DNA of 64,000 bases from Burkholderiaceae bacterium. GTDB lineage: Bacteria; Pseudomonadota; Gammaproteobacteria; Burkholderiales; Burkholderiaceae_C. Under the pieces are notes generated by a model. That model did not search any database. It saw only the letters and a program-made list of their open reading frames with translations, and was not told where the DNA came from. Positions 26,677 to 35,351 of this stretch are shown piece after piece (the first letter of the stretch is position 1; each line of letters begins with the position of its first letter). Both the position numbers and the translations under genes were made by a program. The DNA is taken from the NCBI GenBank assembly GCA_024235915.1, contig JACKLO010000015.1, forward strand, positions 119,472-183,471, given 5' to 3'.

Positions 26677-27486
26677 TCAGCGCTTCAGCACCAGCCCCTG
26701 ACCTGTCGGCAAGGGGAAGACGCGGTAGCCGCGCTGCTCGAACCACGGGTCCTCGGCCTGCTTCTGCTTGCGGTAGATGCCGGCCCATTCGTAGTCGTCC
26801 ATCACGATGATGCCGCCGGGCACGACGCGGTCGAACAGCACCTCCAGGGTCGCGATCTCGCCTTCGGCGTTGTTGAGATCAATGTGCAGGTAGGCCACCT
26901 TCTCCGGCGCCCCCTGGGCAAAGGAGTCGGGCAGAAAACCCCGGATCAGGCGCACCTTCGGGTACTCGGCAAAGCGCGCCTGGACCTTCTCGAAGAAACC
27001 TTCCTCCTGGCCGGCAAACGTGTGGCCCTCGACCGGGTTGTAGTCGTAGGTGTCGTAGCCCCAGAAGGTCTTCGGGAATGCGGGCCCGCCCAGGTAGTCC
27101 ATCACCGTCTTGATGCCGGTGCCGGTGTAGACACCACATTCGACGAAGTCACCCTCGAGCTGCACGCAGTGGAACGCCGCACAGGCCAGGATGTAGCGCC
27201 GCCAGGCAATGGCCTGGTCGGCGTCGTTCTGCAGGTTGCCCTCCCAGGCGCGGCGGAACGGCGCATCGTCGAACAGCGAGTTGTTGCGGCCCCAGGTGAA
27301 CAGGTTGTCGCCCAGGAAGTGCCCCGACGCGCAGAGCGAGCGCGCCTCGTCCATCAGCTTGGCGAAGCGCGGCACGTCGGACACGCCCCAGTACTTGTGG
27401 GTCGCGAAGTTCAGCACCTGATCCATCTTCAGGGGATCGAGCCGGGGCAGTTCGGGGGGGGCCGCGGGGGCCAGGGTGTCGTCCAT
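26677..27486 (-). CDS. TylF/MycF-type sugar O-methyltransferase
   Basis: The product is 269 residues from ATG at 27486 with AGGAGG six bases upstream. GDFVECGVYTGTGIKTVMDYL near residue 113 is the SAM-binding segment, FWGYDTYDY near 138 holds the ribose-binding acid, and IDLNNAEGEIATLEVLFDRVVPGGIIVMDDYEW is the metal-binding acidic region of the TylF/MycF macrocin-type O-methyltransferases. These usually act on deoxysugars. Its place between the secretion genes and the nonulosonate operon suggests methylation of a surface sugar. The upstream region is shared divergently with the tolC-like gene. Confidence 0.8.
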   Translation of the reverse strand: MDDTLAPAAPPELPRLDPLKMDQVLNFATHKYWGVSDVPRFAKLMDEARSLCASGHFLGDNLFTWGRNNSLFDDAPFRRAWEGNLQNDADQAIAWRRYILACAAFHCVQLEGDFVECGVYTGTGIKTVMDYLGGPAFPKTFWGYDTYDYNPVEGHTFAGQEEGFFEKVQARFAEYPKVRLIRGFLPDSFAQGAPEKVAYLHIDLNNAEGEIATLEVLFDRVVPGGIIVMDDYEWAGIYRKQKQAEDPWFEQRGYRVFPLPTGQGLVLKR

Positions 27487-27659
27487 GGGAGTCCTCCTGC
27501 TCGGATTGGGTGAGGCACCGCCCCTCCGACGGTGTCGTGGCCTCACTGTAGCCGCAACCCAAGGCCTGCCAGGGCGCCCCCTCGGCCCGAATTGCGCGGT
27601 CTTTAGCCCCGGTTTCGTGCGATCGGTCTGGCGCCCGGCGGGTCTAATTTCTCCTCACC

Positions 27660-29018
27660 ATGATCCCGCGTCATCCCTGCCCTCCGGCCTCGCCGCGCCA
27701 CCGCCCCGTGCGCGGTGCGCTGCGCCTGGCGGGCATCGCGGCGATGGTGCTGGCGGCCCTGCCGCTGGCTGCCGAATGCCGCCAGGCCGAACCGGCGGAT
27801 CCACCGGTCGTCGCTGCCGGCACCGCCACCGCGGCGCTGCGGGAGATCGTCGGTCGTGGCCTGGACCGCAGCCGCGAACTGGGCGCCGCCCGCCTGCTGG
27901 CCGAGGCGGCCGAGGCCGATCGCCGCGAAGCCCAGGCGCAATGGCAACCGCAGGCGTCGCTGTTCGCGGGCGTCGGGCCTGCAGCCGGGCGCAACGGCGG
28001 CCAAGGCGCCGCGACGCTGGCTCAGGGCCAGGTCGGCGTCAGCCTGGGCCAGCTGATCTACGACGGCGGCTACACCGATGCCCTGGTCAACTGGCGCCGG
28101 CGCCTGCTGGAAGCCGCCCAGGCCGGCGAGCGTTCGACGCAGGAACAACTGGCCCTGGAGGTGGTGGCCGCGTCGCTGGACCGCAGCCGTTACCACCGCC
28201 AGGCCGACGTCTACGCGCACTACGTCGACAGCATGCAGTGCCTGGTCGACGCGCTGGGCCAGATCACCCGCGCCGACCCCGGGCGCGCCAGCGAGCTGGT
28301 CCAGGCCCGTAAGTCGCTGCGCCAGGCGGAACTGGCCCGGCAGGTCGCCCAGAACCAGCAACGGGTGGCCGAATCCCGCCTGGCCCGCTTCGTCGGCGAA
28401 CCGCTGCCGGCGCTGGTGGACCTGGGTCCGCTGTTTGCAAACATCCCCGACGCAAGCCAGATTCAGATCGAAGCCGAGCGTTCCCCCTCGATCGAGCGGC
28501 TGGACGCCGAACGGGATGCCGCAGAGGCGCTCGCCCGCTCGGCCCAGGCCGCCAGCCGGCCGCGCGTCGGCTGGACCCTGTCCGCGTCGTCCACCGCCGG
28601 CGGCTTGTCGCACAGCGGTTCGCTGGGGGCGGCGCTGACGCTGAACGTGCCGCTGGTGGCCCCCGGCCAGGACGCTGCCGAGCAGGCGGCCCGCAGCCGG
28701 GCACTGGCCGCGTCGCTGCGCCGCGAAGACGCCCTGGAACAACGCCGTTCGCGCATCGGCGAGCTTCATCTGCAGGCCCGACAGGCGCTGGACATCGCCC
28801 ACCGCATCGAAGCGGTGCTCGGCGACAGCCAGCGCACGCGCGCGGCCACGCTGCGGCAGTGGCAGCAACTCGGCAGCCGTTCGCTGTTCGACGTGATGGC
28901 GTCGGAGAGCGAGTACTACACCCTGCGTGCGCAGCGCGTCGACGCCCTCGTCGGCGGCCAGCTGATCAACGCCACCCTGCAATCGCTTGGCCGCGGGCTC
29001 GCAGCCTCGATGCTCTAA
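27660..29018 (+). CDS. TolC-family outer-membrane efflux protein
   Basis: The product is 452 residues with an N-terminal signal peptide (LAGIAAMVLAALPLAAE). Two long helical hairpins typical of TolC are visible as Ala/Gln/Arg-rich coiled segments. GQLIYDGGYTDALVNWRRR near residue 128 is the usual first strand-to-helix turn, and LAASMLNAT-type endings are present. It is probably the outer-membrane duct of the ABC/HlyD pair at 22178-25763, from which it is separated by two minus-strand genes. It lies only 28 bases upstream of pseB on the same strand, so it probably heads the nonulosonate operon. Confidence 0.85.
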   Translation: MIPRHPCPPASPRHRPVRGALRLAGIAAMVLAALPLAAECRQAEPADPPVVAAGTATAALREIVGRGLDRSRELGAARLLAEAAEADRREAQAQWQPQASLFAGVGPAAGRNGGQGAATLAQGQVGVSLGQLIYDGGYTDALVNWRRRLLEAAQAGERSTQEQLALEVVAASLDRSRYHRQADVYAHYVDSMQCLVDALGQITRADPGRASELVQARKSLRQAELARQVAQNQQRVAESRLARFVGEPLPALVDLGPLFANIPDASQIQIEAERSPSIERLDAERDAAEALARSAQAASRPRVGWTLSASSTAGGLSHSGSLGAALTLNVPLVAPGQDAAEQAARSRALAASLRREDALEQRRSRIGELHLQARQALDIAHRIEAVLGDSQRTRAATLRQWQQLGSRSLFDVMASESEYYTLRAQRVDALVGGQLINATLQSLGRGLAASML

Positions 29019-29046
29019 CCCTCCCCTGACCCAGGAGCAAGAAGAC

Positions 29047-30057
29047 ATGCTGAAAGACAAGTCGATCCTCATCACCGGTGGCACCGGTTCCTTCGGCAAG
29101 GCCTTCGTGCGCACGGTGCTGGAGCGGCATCCCGATGTCCGCCGGCTGGTGATCTACTCGCGCGACGAACTCAAGCAGTTCGAGATGTCGCAGACTTTCT
29201 CGACCAAGCAGCACCCTGGCATCCGCTATTTCATCGGCGACATCCGCGACCAGGCCCGCCTGACGCGCGCGCTGGAGGGCATCGACATCGTGGTGCACGC
29301 CGCGGCGCTGAAGCAGGTGCCCACCGCGGAGTACAACCCCTTCGAGTGCATCAAGACCAACGTGCTGGGGGCCCAGAACCTCATCGAGGCCTGCCTGGAC
29401 ACCAAGGTGCAGCGTGTGGTCGCACTGAGCACCGACAAGGCCGCCGCGCCGATCAACCTCTATGGCGCGACCAAGCTCTGCTCCGACAAGCTCTTCGTGG
29501 CGGCCAACAACATCAAGGGTGCGCGTGACCTGCGCTTCTCCGTGGTGCGCTACGGCAACGTGATGGGCAGCCGCGGTTCGGTGATCCCGTTCTTCATGGA
29601 GAAGCGCGCCAGCGGCGTGCTGCCGATCACCGACCCGACCATGACACGCTTCAACATCTCGCTGCAGGAAGGCGTGGACATGGTGCTGTGGTCGATCGAG
29701 CACGCCCTGGGCGGCGAGATCCTGGTGCCGAAGATTCCGTCCTACCGCATCACCGATGTGGCCCGTGCGGTGGCGCCGGAGGCGCGCCAGCAGGTCGTCG
29801 GCATCCGCCCTGGCGAGAAGATCCACGAGGAGATGATCACCGTCAGCGACTCGCCGAACACCGTCGACCTGGGCCGCTACTACGCCATCCTGCCCTCGGC
29901 ATCGACCGACTACACGGTGGACGAATACTGCCGCACACGCAATGCGCGGCGTGTGCCGGCCGGCTTCTCGTACGACAGCGGCAGCAATGCCGATTTCCTG
30001 TCGGAGTACGAACTGCGCGAGATGATCGCGCACGAGATCGAGCCTGCCGCTGCCTGA
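29047..30057 (+). CDS. pseB: UDP-GlcNAc 4,6-dehydratase (inverting), PseB
   Basis: PseB is the first enzyme of pseudaminic acid synthesis: it dehydrates UDP-GlcNAc and inverts C5. The product is 336 residues. The Rossmann motif ITGGTGSFGKAF is at the N-terminus, and the unusual SDR signature VHAAALKQVP near residue 83 and DKAAAPINLYGATK with the catalytic Lys are characteristic of the PseB/FlaA1 group. Start at 29047 follows AGGAGCAAG; a longer frame from 28987 overlaps the tolC-like gene. It is the first of a tightly spaced operon. Confidence 0.93.
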   Translation: MLKDKSILITGGTGSFGKAFVRTVLERHPDVRRLVIYSRDELKQFEMSQTFSTKQHPGIRYFIGDIRDQARLTRALEGIDIVVHAAALKQVPTAEYNPFECIKTNVLGAQNLIEACLDTKVQRVVALSTDKAAAPINLYGATKLCSDKLFVAANNIKGARDLRFSVVRYGNVMGSRGSVIPFFMEKRASGVLPITDPTMTRFNISLQEGVDMVLWSIEHALGGEILVPKIPSYRITDVARAVAPEARQQVVGIRPGEKIHEEMITVSDSPNTVDLGRYYAILPSASTDYTVDEYCRTRNARRVPAGFSYDSGSNADFLSEYELREMIAHEIEPAAA

Positions 30058-30087
30058 CCCTGTCCGACCCTCCCTGACGCCGCCGCG

Positions 30088-31275
30088 ATGACGACCATCC
30101 CCTACAGCCGGCAGACCATCACCGAGGACGACATCGCCGCGGTGACCGAGGTCCTGCGTTCGGACTTCCTGACCCAGGGCGCCGAGGTGCCGCGCTTCGA
30201 GGCCGCATTTGCCGAGCGCCATGGCGTGGCCCACGCGGTGGCGGTGACCAACGCGACCGAGGCCCTGCACCTGGCCTGCCTGGCCTTCGGCATCGGCCCC
30301 GGATCGCGGGTCTGGACGACGCCCAACAGCTTCCTGGCGTCCGCCAACTGCGCGCTGTACTGCGGCGCCGAGGTGGATTTCGTCGACATCGACCCGCTGA
30401 CGCGCAACCTGTCGGTGGATGCGCTGCGTGCCAAGCTGCACCAGGCGGAACTGGACGGCAGCCTGCCGCAGCTGCTGATTCCGGTGGACTTCGCGGGCCT
30501 GCCTTGCGACCTGCGCGAAATGCGCCGTCTGGCCGACCGATACGGTTTCCGCATCCTCGAGGACGCGTCGCACGCCACCGGTGCCAGCTATCTGGGCCAG
30601 CCTGTGGCGGCGGCATGGTCCGATGCCACGGTGTTCAGCTTCCACGCGGTCAAGGTCATCACCACCGCCGAGGGTGGCATGGTGACGACGCAGGACGCAG
30701 CACTGGCCGAACGCCTGCGCCTGCTGCGCTCCCACGGCGTGGTGCGTGACCCTTCGGCCTTGAGCGCCCCGCCCGAGGGCCCCTGGGTCTACGAGCAGCA
30801 GCTGCTCGGCCGCAATGCCCGCATGACCGAGCTGCAGGCCGCCCTGGGCCGCTCGCAGCTGGGCAGGCTGGCCACCATGCAAGCGGCGCGCGTGGCGCTG
30901 GCCGACCGCTACGACCACCTGCTGGCGGACCTGCCGCTGTTCCTGCCCGCCCGGCTGCCGGACCGCAGTTCGGCCTGGCACCTGTATGCCGTCGAGATCG
31001 ACCTCGCCCAGGTCGGCCGCACGCGCGCCCAGGTCTTCAGCGCCATGCGCGAGGCCGGCATCGGCGTCAACGTGCACTACATCCCCATCCACACCCAGCC
31101 GTACTACCAGGGGCTGGGTTTCCGTGTGGGCGACTTTCCGGCGGCGGAGCGCTACTACGCCGGCGCCATCTCGCTGCCCCTGTTCCCGGCCATGAGCGAA
31201 GCCCAGCAGCACCACGTGGCCACCACGCTGGCAGCCGCCCTGGGCGCCGCCGCACCGGCGCGGAGGGTGGCATGA
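30088..31275 (+). CDS. pseC: UDP-4-keto sugar aminotransferase PseC
   Basis: This PLP enzyme adds the C4 amino group to the PseB product to give UDP-4-amino-4,6-dideoxy-AltNAc. The product is 395 residues of the DegT/DnrJ/EryC1/StrS class. The PLP-binding Lys189 lies in FSFHAVKVITTAEGG, ILEDASHATGASY holds the cofactor-contacting acid, and VTNATEALHLACLAFGIG is near the N-terminus. It follows pseB by 30 bases and overlaps pseF by 4 bases. Confidence 0.93.
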   Translation: MTTIPYSRQTITEDDIAAVTEVLRSDFLTQGAEVPRFEAAFAERHGVAHAVAVTNATEALHLACLAFGIGPGSRVWTTPNSFLASANCALYCGAEVDFVDIDPLTRNLSVDALRAKLHQAELDGSLPQLLIPVDFAGLPCDLREMRRLADRYGFRILEDASHATGASYLGQPVAAAWSDATVFSFHAVKVITTAEGGMVTTQDAALAERLRLLRSHGVVRDPSALSAPPEGPWVYEQQLLGRNARMTELQAALGRSQLGRLATMQAARVALADRYDHLLADLPLFLPARLPDRSSAWHLYAVEIDLAQVGRTRAQVFSAMREAGIGVNVHYIPIHTQPYYQGLGFRVGDFPAAERYYAGAISLPLFPAMSEAQQHHVATTLAAALGAAAPARRVA

Positions 31276-31970
31276 AGCTGGCCATCATCCCGGCCCGCGG
31301 TGGCAGCAAACGCATCCCGCGCAAGAACGTCAAGCCCTTCTGCGGCAAGCCCATGATCGGCTACGCCATCGATGCGGCGCGCCGCGCGGAGGTGTTCGAC
31401 CGCATCGTGGTCTCCACCGACGACGCCGAGATCGCCGACGTCGCCCGCGCCGCGGGTGCCGAAGTGCCCTTCATGCGGCCGGACGAACTGGCCAACGACC
31501 AGGCGGCCACCGTGCCCGTGATCGCGCATGCCATCGGCGCACTGGCCGCTGGTGGCAGCGCGCCTTCGCTGGTCTGCTGCATCTATCCCGGCGTCCCGCT
31601 GTTGCGCCACGACGACCTGCGCCGCTCGCTCGCGATGCTGGAGGACGGCACCAGCGACTACGTCTTTCCGGTGCTGGAGTTTCCCGCGGCGGTGCAGCGT
31701 GCGCTGCTGCGCGAGGCCGACGGCCGCGTGCGGCCGATGTACCCTCAGTTCACACTGACGCGCACCCAGGACTTGCCGCCCGCCTACTACGACGCCGGTC
31801 AGTTCTACTGGGGTCGCGCGCAGGCCTGGCTGGATGGCCACAGCCCTCACACGCACGGCCGTGCCATCGTGCTGGCGGCGGACACAGCGGTCGACATCGA
31901 CACGCCGGACGACTGGGCGCGCGCCGAAGCCCTGTACCAGGCGCGCCAGACGCTGCGGAGCGCCGCGTGA
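31272..31970 (+). CDS. pseF: Pseudaminic acid cytidylyltransferase PseF
   Basis: PseF activates the finished nonulosonic acid with CTP to the CMP-sugar donor. The product is 232 residues. The N-terminal AIIPARGGSKRIPRKNVKPFCGKPMI is the cytidylyltransferase signature, with the metal-binding acid late in the protein (DTAVDIDTPDDW). The order pseB-pseC-pseF-pseG is that of many pseudaminic acid loci. ATG overlaps the pseC stop and its own stop overlaps the pseG GTG start, so the three are translationally coupled. Confidence 0.93.
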   Translation: MKLAIIPARGGSKRIPRKNVKPFCGKPMIGYAIDAARRAEVFDRIVVSTDDAEIADVARAAGAEVPFMRPDELANDQAATVPVIAHAIGALAAGGSAPSLVCCIYPGVPLLRHDDLRRSLAMLEDGTSDYVFPVLEFPAAVQRALLREADGRVRPMYPQFTLTRTQDLPPAYYDAGQFYWGRAQAWLDGHSPHTHGRAIVLAADTAVDIDTPDDWARAEALYQARQTLRSAA

Positions 31971-33358
31971 CCTTCGTCGCGATCCGCGCCGACGCCTCGC
32001 GCGCCATTGGCTGGGGTCACGTCAAGCGCTGCCTGGCGCTGGCCCACGCGCTGCGCGAGGCGGGTGCGTCGCCGATCCTGGTCAGCCGCCCGAGCGACGT
32101 GGCCGTCGATGCACTGTGCGCTACCGCCGGTGTGCCGCTGCGTCTGTTGCCCGGTGCGGCAAAGGGCGTCACCGCCGCCGATGACGCCGCACAGACGATG
32201 CAGATCTGTCTCGACGCGGGCGGCCAGCGGCCGGCCGTGATGGTGGTGGACCATTACGGCTTCGATCGCCGCTGGCACGAGCCACTGCGCGCGCGTGGGG
32301 TGCGCCTGGCGGTGATCGACGACCTGGCCGACCGGCCGCTGGCGGCCGACTGGCTGATCGACCACAACCCCAGCCCCGACCATGCCGCCAAGTACGCCGC
32401 GGTGCTGACCACCGAGGCCCGGCTGCTCGTCGGCCCGCGGCACGCCCTGCTGGACGCGGCCTACGCCCGCCAGGCCGCCCGGCCGTTCTCGGCCAAGGTG
32501 CGCAGCATCGGCATCTTCCTCGGTGGCACCGACCCCGGCGGCCACAGCGTCGACGCCTGGCGTGCCTGCCGGGCCGCGGGCTTCGACGGCCCGATCGAGA
32601 TCGCCAGCACGGCGAGCAGCCCGCATCTGGCCGCCCTGCGCGCCGCCACCGGTGGCGACCGGCAGCTCTCGATCACGCTCGACCAGCCTGACCTGGCCGC
32701 CTTCCACGCGCGCCATGACCTCGAGATCGGCGCCGGCGGCGGTGCCACCTGGGAACGATGCTGCGTGGGCGTGCCCACACTGGCCCTGGTCTGCGCCGAA
32801 AACCAGCGCCAGGCACTGCGCCCGCTCGCCGAATCGGGCACCGTGCTCGCGCTTGACATGATCGGACCGGAGGCCGTCGAACCGGCGACGTTCGCGTCCG
32901 CCATCGCCAGACTCATCATCGACGCAGACCTGCGCCAACGCATGGCCGCCCAGGGCCGCGCCCTGGTCGACGGCCAAGGCGCAGCGCGCGTGGCGGCTGC
33001 CCTGCTCACCCCAGCGCCAGTTCGGCACTGCCCCCCTTTCAGAAAAGCCCAAGGAGCTCCGATGTCCACCCTCGCCCTCGATCGCACCGCGCTGGAAGCC
33101 CGTGTCTACGACACCATTCGTGCCCTGCTCGAGGACCCGACGGTCGTGCTGGCGGCGGACACGCCCCTGATCGGCGACAGCGCCGCGCTCGACTCGATGA
33201 AGCTGGTCGAGCTCTGCCTGGCCCTGGAGGATGCGGCCGCGGACGCCGGTTTCGAATTCGACTGGACCTCGGAGTCGGCCATGTCGCGCAGCCGGGGCAT
33301 GTTTCGCAACGCCGGCGCGCTGGCCGCGGCCTTTGTCGCACAGGCCGAGGCCGCATGA
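31967..33358 (+). CDS. pseG: PseG-type nucleotide-sugar hydrolase fused to an acyl-carrier domain
   Basis: Residues 1 to ~345 are PseG, the GT-B-fold hydrolase that removes UDP from UDP-2,4-diacetamido-trideoxyaltrose. RADASRAIGWGHVKRCLALA near the N-terminus, IDDLADRPLAADWLID near 116, IGIFLGGTDPGGHS near 180 and GAGGGATWERCCVGVPTLALV near 257 are visible. Residues ~366-463 are an acyl carrier protein-like helical domain with LDSMKLVEL, where the Ser would carry phosphopantetheine. No stop separates them. However, an ATG at 33062, preceded by AAGGAG, could start the carrier domain as a separate protein. It starts at GTG overlapping pseF and ends overlapping the SDR start. I know of no standard PseG with this extension. 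Confidence 0.85.
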   Translation: MTFVAIRADASRAIGWGHVKRCLALAHALREAGASPILVSRPSDVAVDALCATAGVPLRLLPGAAKGVTAADDAAQTMQICLDAGGQRPAVMVVDHYGFDRRWHEPLRARGVRLAVIDDLADRPLAADWLIDHNPSPDHAAKYAAVLTTEARLLVGPRHALLDAAYARQAARPFSAKVRSIGIFLGGTDPGGHSVDAWRACRAAGFDGPIEIASTASSPHLAALRAATGGDRQLSITLDQPDLAAFHARHDLEIGAGGGATWERCCVGVPTLALVCAENQRQALRPLAESGTVLALDMIGPEAVEPATFASAIARLIIDADLRQRMAAQGRALVDGQGAARVAAALLTPAPVRHCPPFRKAQGAPMSTLALDRTALEARVYDTIRALLEDPTVVLAADTPLIGDSAALDSMKLVELCLALEDAAADAGFEFDWTSESAMSRSRGMFRNAGALAAAFVAQAEAA

Positions 33359-34032
33359 TCGTCGTCACCGGCGCCAGCCGCGGCCTGGGCCGCGCGATCG
33401 CCGAACGGCTGCTGGCCAGCGGCCGACCGGTGGTCGGCCTGGCCCGGCAGCCCGTGGATGCGCCCTTCGAGGTCCTGCCGTGCGACGTCGCCGACGCCGA
33501 TGCCGTCAAGGCCGCGGCACAGGCACTGAAGCGACACGGCGAACCGGTGGAGGCCCTGATCAATGCGGCCGGCATCGCCTCGATGAACCTCGCCCTGACG
33601 ACGCCGGCCGCCGTGGCCCAGCGCATCGTGCAAACCAACCTGCTCGGCACGATCTTCTGCTGCCAGCAGTTCGCACCGCTGATCGTGCGCCGCAAAGCCG
33701 GGGCCATCGTCAACTTCTCGACCATAGCGGTCGCGCTCGGGCTCAAGGGCGAATCGGTCTACGCCGCATCGAAGGCTGGGGTCGAAGCCTTTAGCCGCGT
33801 CTTCGCGCGCGAGATGGCCGACTTCGGCGTCAACGTCAACTGCATCGCGCCGGGGCCGATCGAGACCGACCTGATCAAGGGCGTGCCTGCAGCCTCGATC
33901 GCACGCATCGTCGCTCAGCAGGTGATACCGAAACCGCAGACGCCGGCCGCGGTTTGCGACCTGGTCGAGCTGCTGCTCGACCCGCGCAGCGCCTCGCTGT
34001 CCGGGCAGGTGCTGCACGTGGGAGGAGCATGA
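33355..34032 (+). CDS. Short-chain dehydrogenase (FabG-like 3-oxoacyl reductase type)
   Basis: The product is 225 residues. VTGASRGLGRAIAE is the NAD(P) motif, NAAGIAS the strand-4 motif, and the catalytic Ser in VNFSTIA and YAASKAG (Tyr-x3-Lys) complete the SDR triad. NCIAPGPIETDL is the usual PG motif. It starts with an ATGA overlap directly after the acyl-carrier domain and overlaps the AMP-ligase gene. Reduction of a carrier-bound 3-oxoacyl group is therefore a natural guess. It could instead act on a sugar nucleotide. Confidence 0.8.
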   Translation: MIVVTGASRGLGRAIAERLLASGRPVVGLARQPVDAPFEVLPCDVADADAVKAAAQALKRHGEPVEALINAAGIASMNLALTTPAAVAQRIVQTNLLGTIFCCQQFAPLIVRRKAGAIVNFSTIAVALGLKGESVYAASKAGVEAFSRVFAREMADFGVNVNCIAPGPIETDLIKGVPAASIARIVAQQVIPKPQTPAAVCDLVELLLDPRSASLSGQVLHVGGA

Positions 34033-35336
34033 TGACGCTGATCCAGACCCTGGCCGACCGTTGGGCCGGCATTTCAAGGCCGTTCCTGGTGGCAGGCGCC
34101 CGCCAGCTGACCTTTGCCGACCTGTTGGCCGCCGAAGCCGCCGACCTTTCTCAGGTGCGGTCGGGCGACGTCGTGGCCCTGATTGGCGACTTCGACGCCG
34201 GCTCGATCGCCACCCTGCTTCGCCTCATCGACCTCGGCACCACTGTCGTGCCATTGACGGTCGAGACGCGTGCCGAACACGACTACTTCTTCGAGACCGC
34301 GCACGTCGACGTCGTGGTTGAGGGAGGCTCCGTCCATCGGCGGTCTGCCCCGGCGCGCCACCCGCTGCTGGAGGATCTGCGTGCCCGAGGTCACGCCGGC
34401 CTGGTGCTGTTCTCCACCGGCACCACCGGCCGGCCCAAGGCCATCCTGCACGACATGACGCTGTTCCTGCAGCGCTTCGAGACCCCCAGGCCGACGCAGA
34501 AGACTTTGAACTTCCTGCTCTTCGACCACATCGGTGGCCTCAACACGCTGCTGCACACCTTGTTCAACCGAGGTTCGGTGGTCGCACCGCCCGCACGCAC
34601 CGTCGAGGCCGTGCTGGCGACCTGCGCCGAGCATGGTGTCGAGGTACTGCCCACCACGCCCACGTTCCTGCGCATGATGCTGATGAGCGGCGCCGTCCCG
34701 TCGCGCGTGCCGGCCAGCCTGAAGCTGATCACCTACGGCACCGAGCGCATGGACCAACCGACGCTGGACGAGCTCTGCCGGCTGCTGCCCGGCGTGGATT
34801 TCCGCCAGACCTTCGGCATGAGTGAACTGGGCATCGTGCGTGCCAAGTCGGAGGCCCGCGACAGCCTTTTCATGAAGATCGGCGGCGAAGGCGTCGAGAC
34901 GCGCATCGTCAACGGCGTGTTGCAGATCCGCTCGGCCACCCGCATGCTGGGCTACCTGAATGCGCCCTCTCCCTTCGATGCCGAGGGCTGGTACGACAGC
35001 AAGGACATGGTCGAGGCACGGGACGGCTTTCTGCGCGTGGTCGGCCGGACCAGCGACGTCATCAACGTCGGCGGCCTGAAATTCATGGCCTCCGAGGTCG
35101 AGCGCGCGGCGCTGGAGCACCCGGGCGTGGCCCTGGTGCGCGCCTTTGCGCGCCAGAATCCCATCACCGGCCAGCACGTCGAGATGACGGTGCAGCCGCA
35201 GCCGGGCGAAGCGGGCCAGGCGCTCGATCGTGCCGCCCTGACCCAGTGGCTGAAGACACGGCTGCAACCGCACATGGTGCCGCGCCGGCTGCACCTGGAG
35301 GCCGTGGCCGTGGGACACCGCTTCAAACGCGCCTGA
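34032..35336 (+). CDS. AMP-dependent acyl ligase (ANL superfamily)
   Basis: The product is 434 residues; a start at 34029 is also possible, but GGAGG is better spaced for 34032. The adenylation motif LVLFSTGTTGRPKAILHD near residue 132, TYGTERMDQP near 234, FRQTFGMSELG near 256, YDSKDMVEARDGFLRVVGRTSDVINVGG near 320-345 and the final Lys (GHRFKRA) define an acyl-activating enzyme. It is shorter than typical acyl-CoA synthetases, with a reduced N-terminal part. With the acyl-carrier domain and the SDR just upstream, it probably loads a short acid onto the carrier. Confidence 0.82.
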   Translation: MTLIQTLADRWAGISRPFLVAGARQLTFADLLAAEAADLSQVRSGDVVALIGDFDAGSIATLLRLIDLGTTVVPLTVETRAEHDYFFETAHVDVVVEGGSVHRRSAPARHPLLEDLRARGHAGLVLFSTGTTGRPKAILHDMTLFLQRFETPRPTQKTLNFLLFDHIGGLNTLLHTLFNRGSVVAPPARTVEAVLATCAEHGVEVLPTTPTFLRMMLMSGAVPSRVPASLKLITYGTERMDQPTLDELCRLLPGVDFRQTFGMSELGIVRAKSEARDSLFMKIGGEGVETRIVNGVLQIRSATRMLGYLNAPSPFDAEGWYDSKDMVEARDGFLRVVGRTSDVINVGGLKFMASEVERAALEHPGVALVRAFARQNPITGQHVEMTVQPQPGEAGQALDRAALTQWLKTRLQPHMVPRRLHLEAVAVGHRFKRA

Positions 35337-35351
35337 CCGGGAACGCACCTC

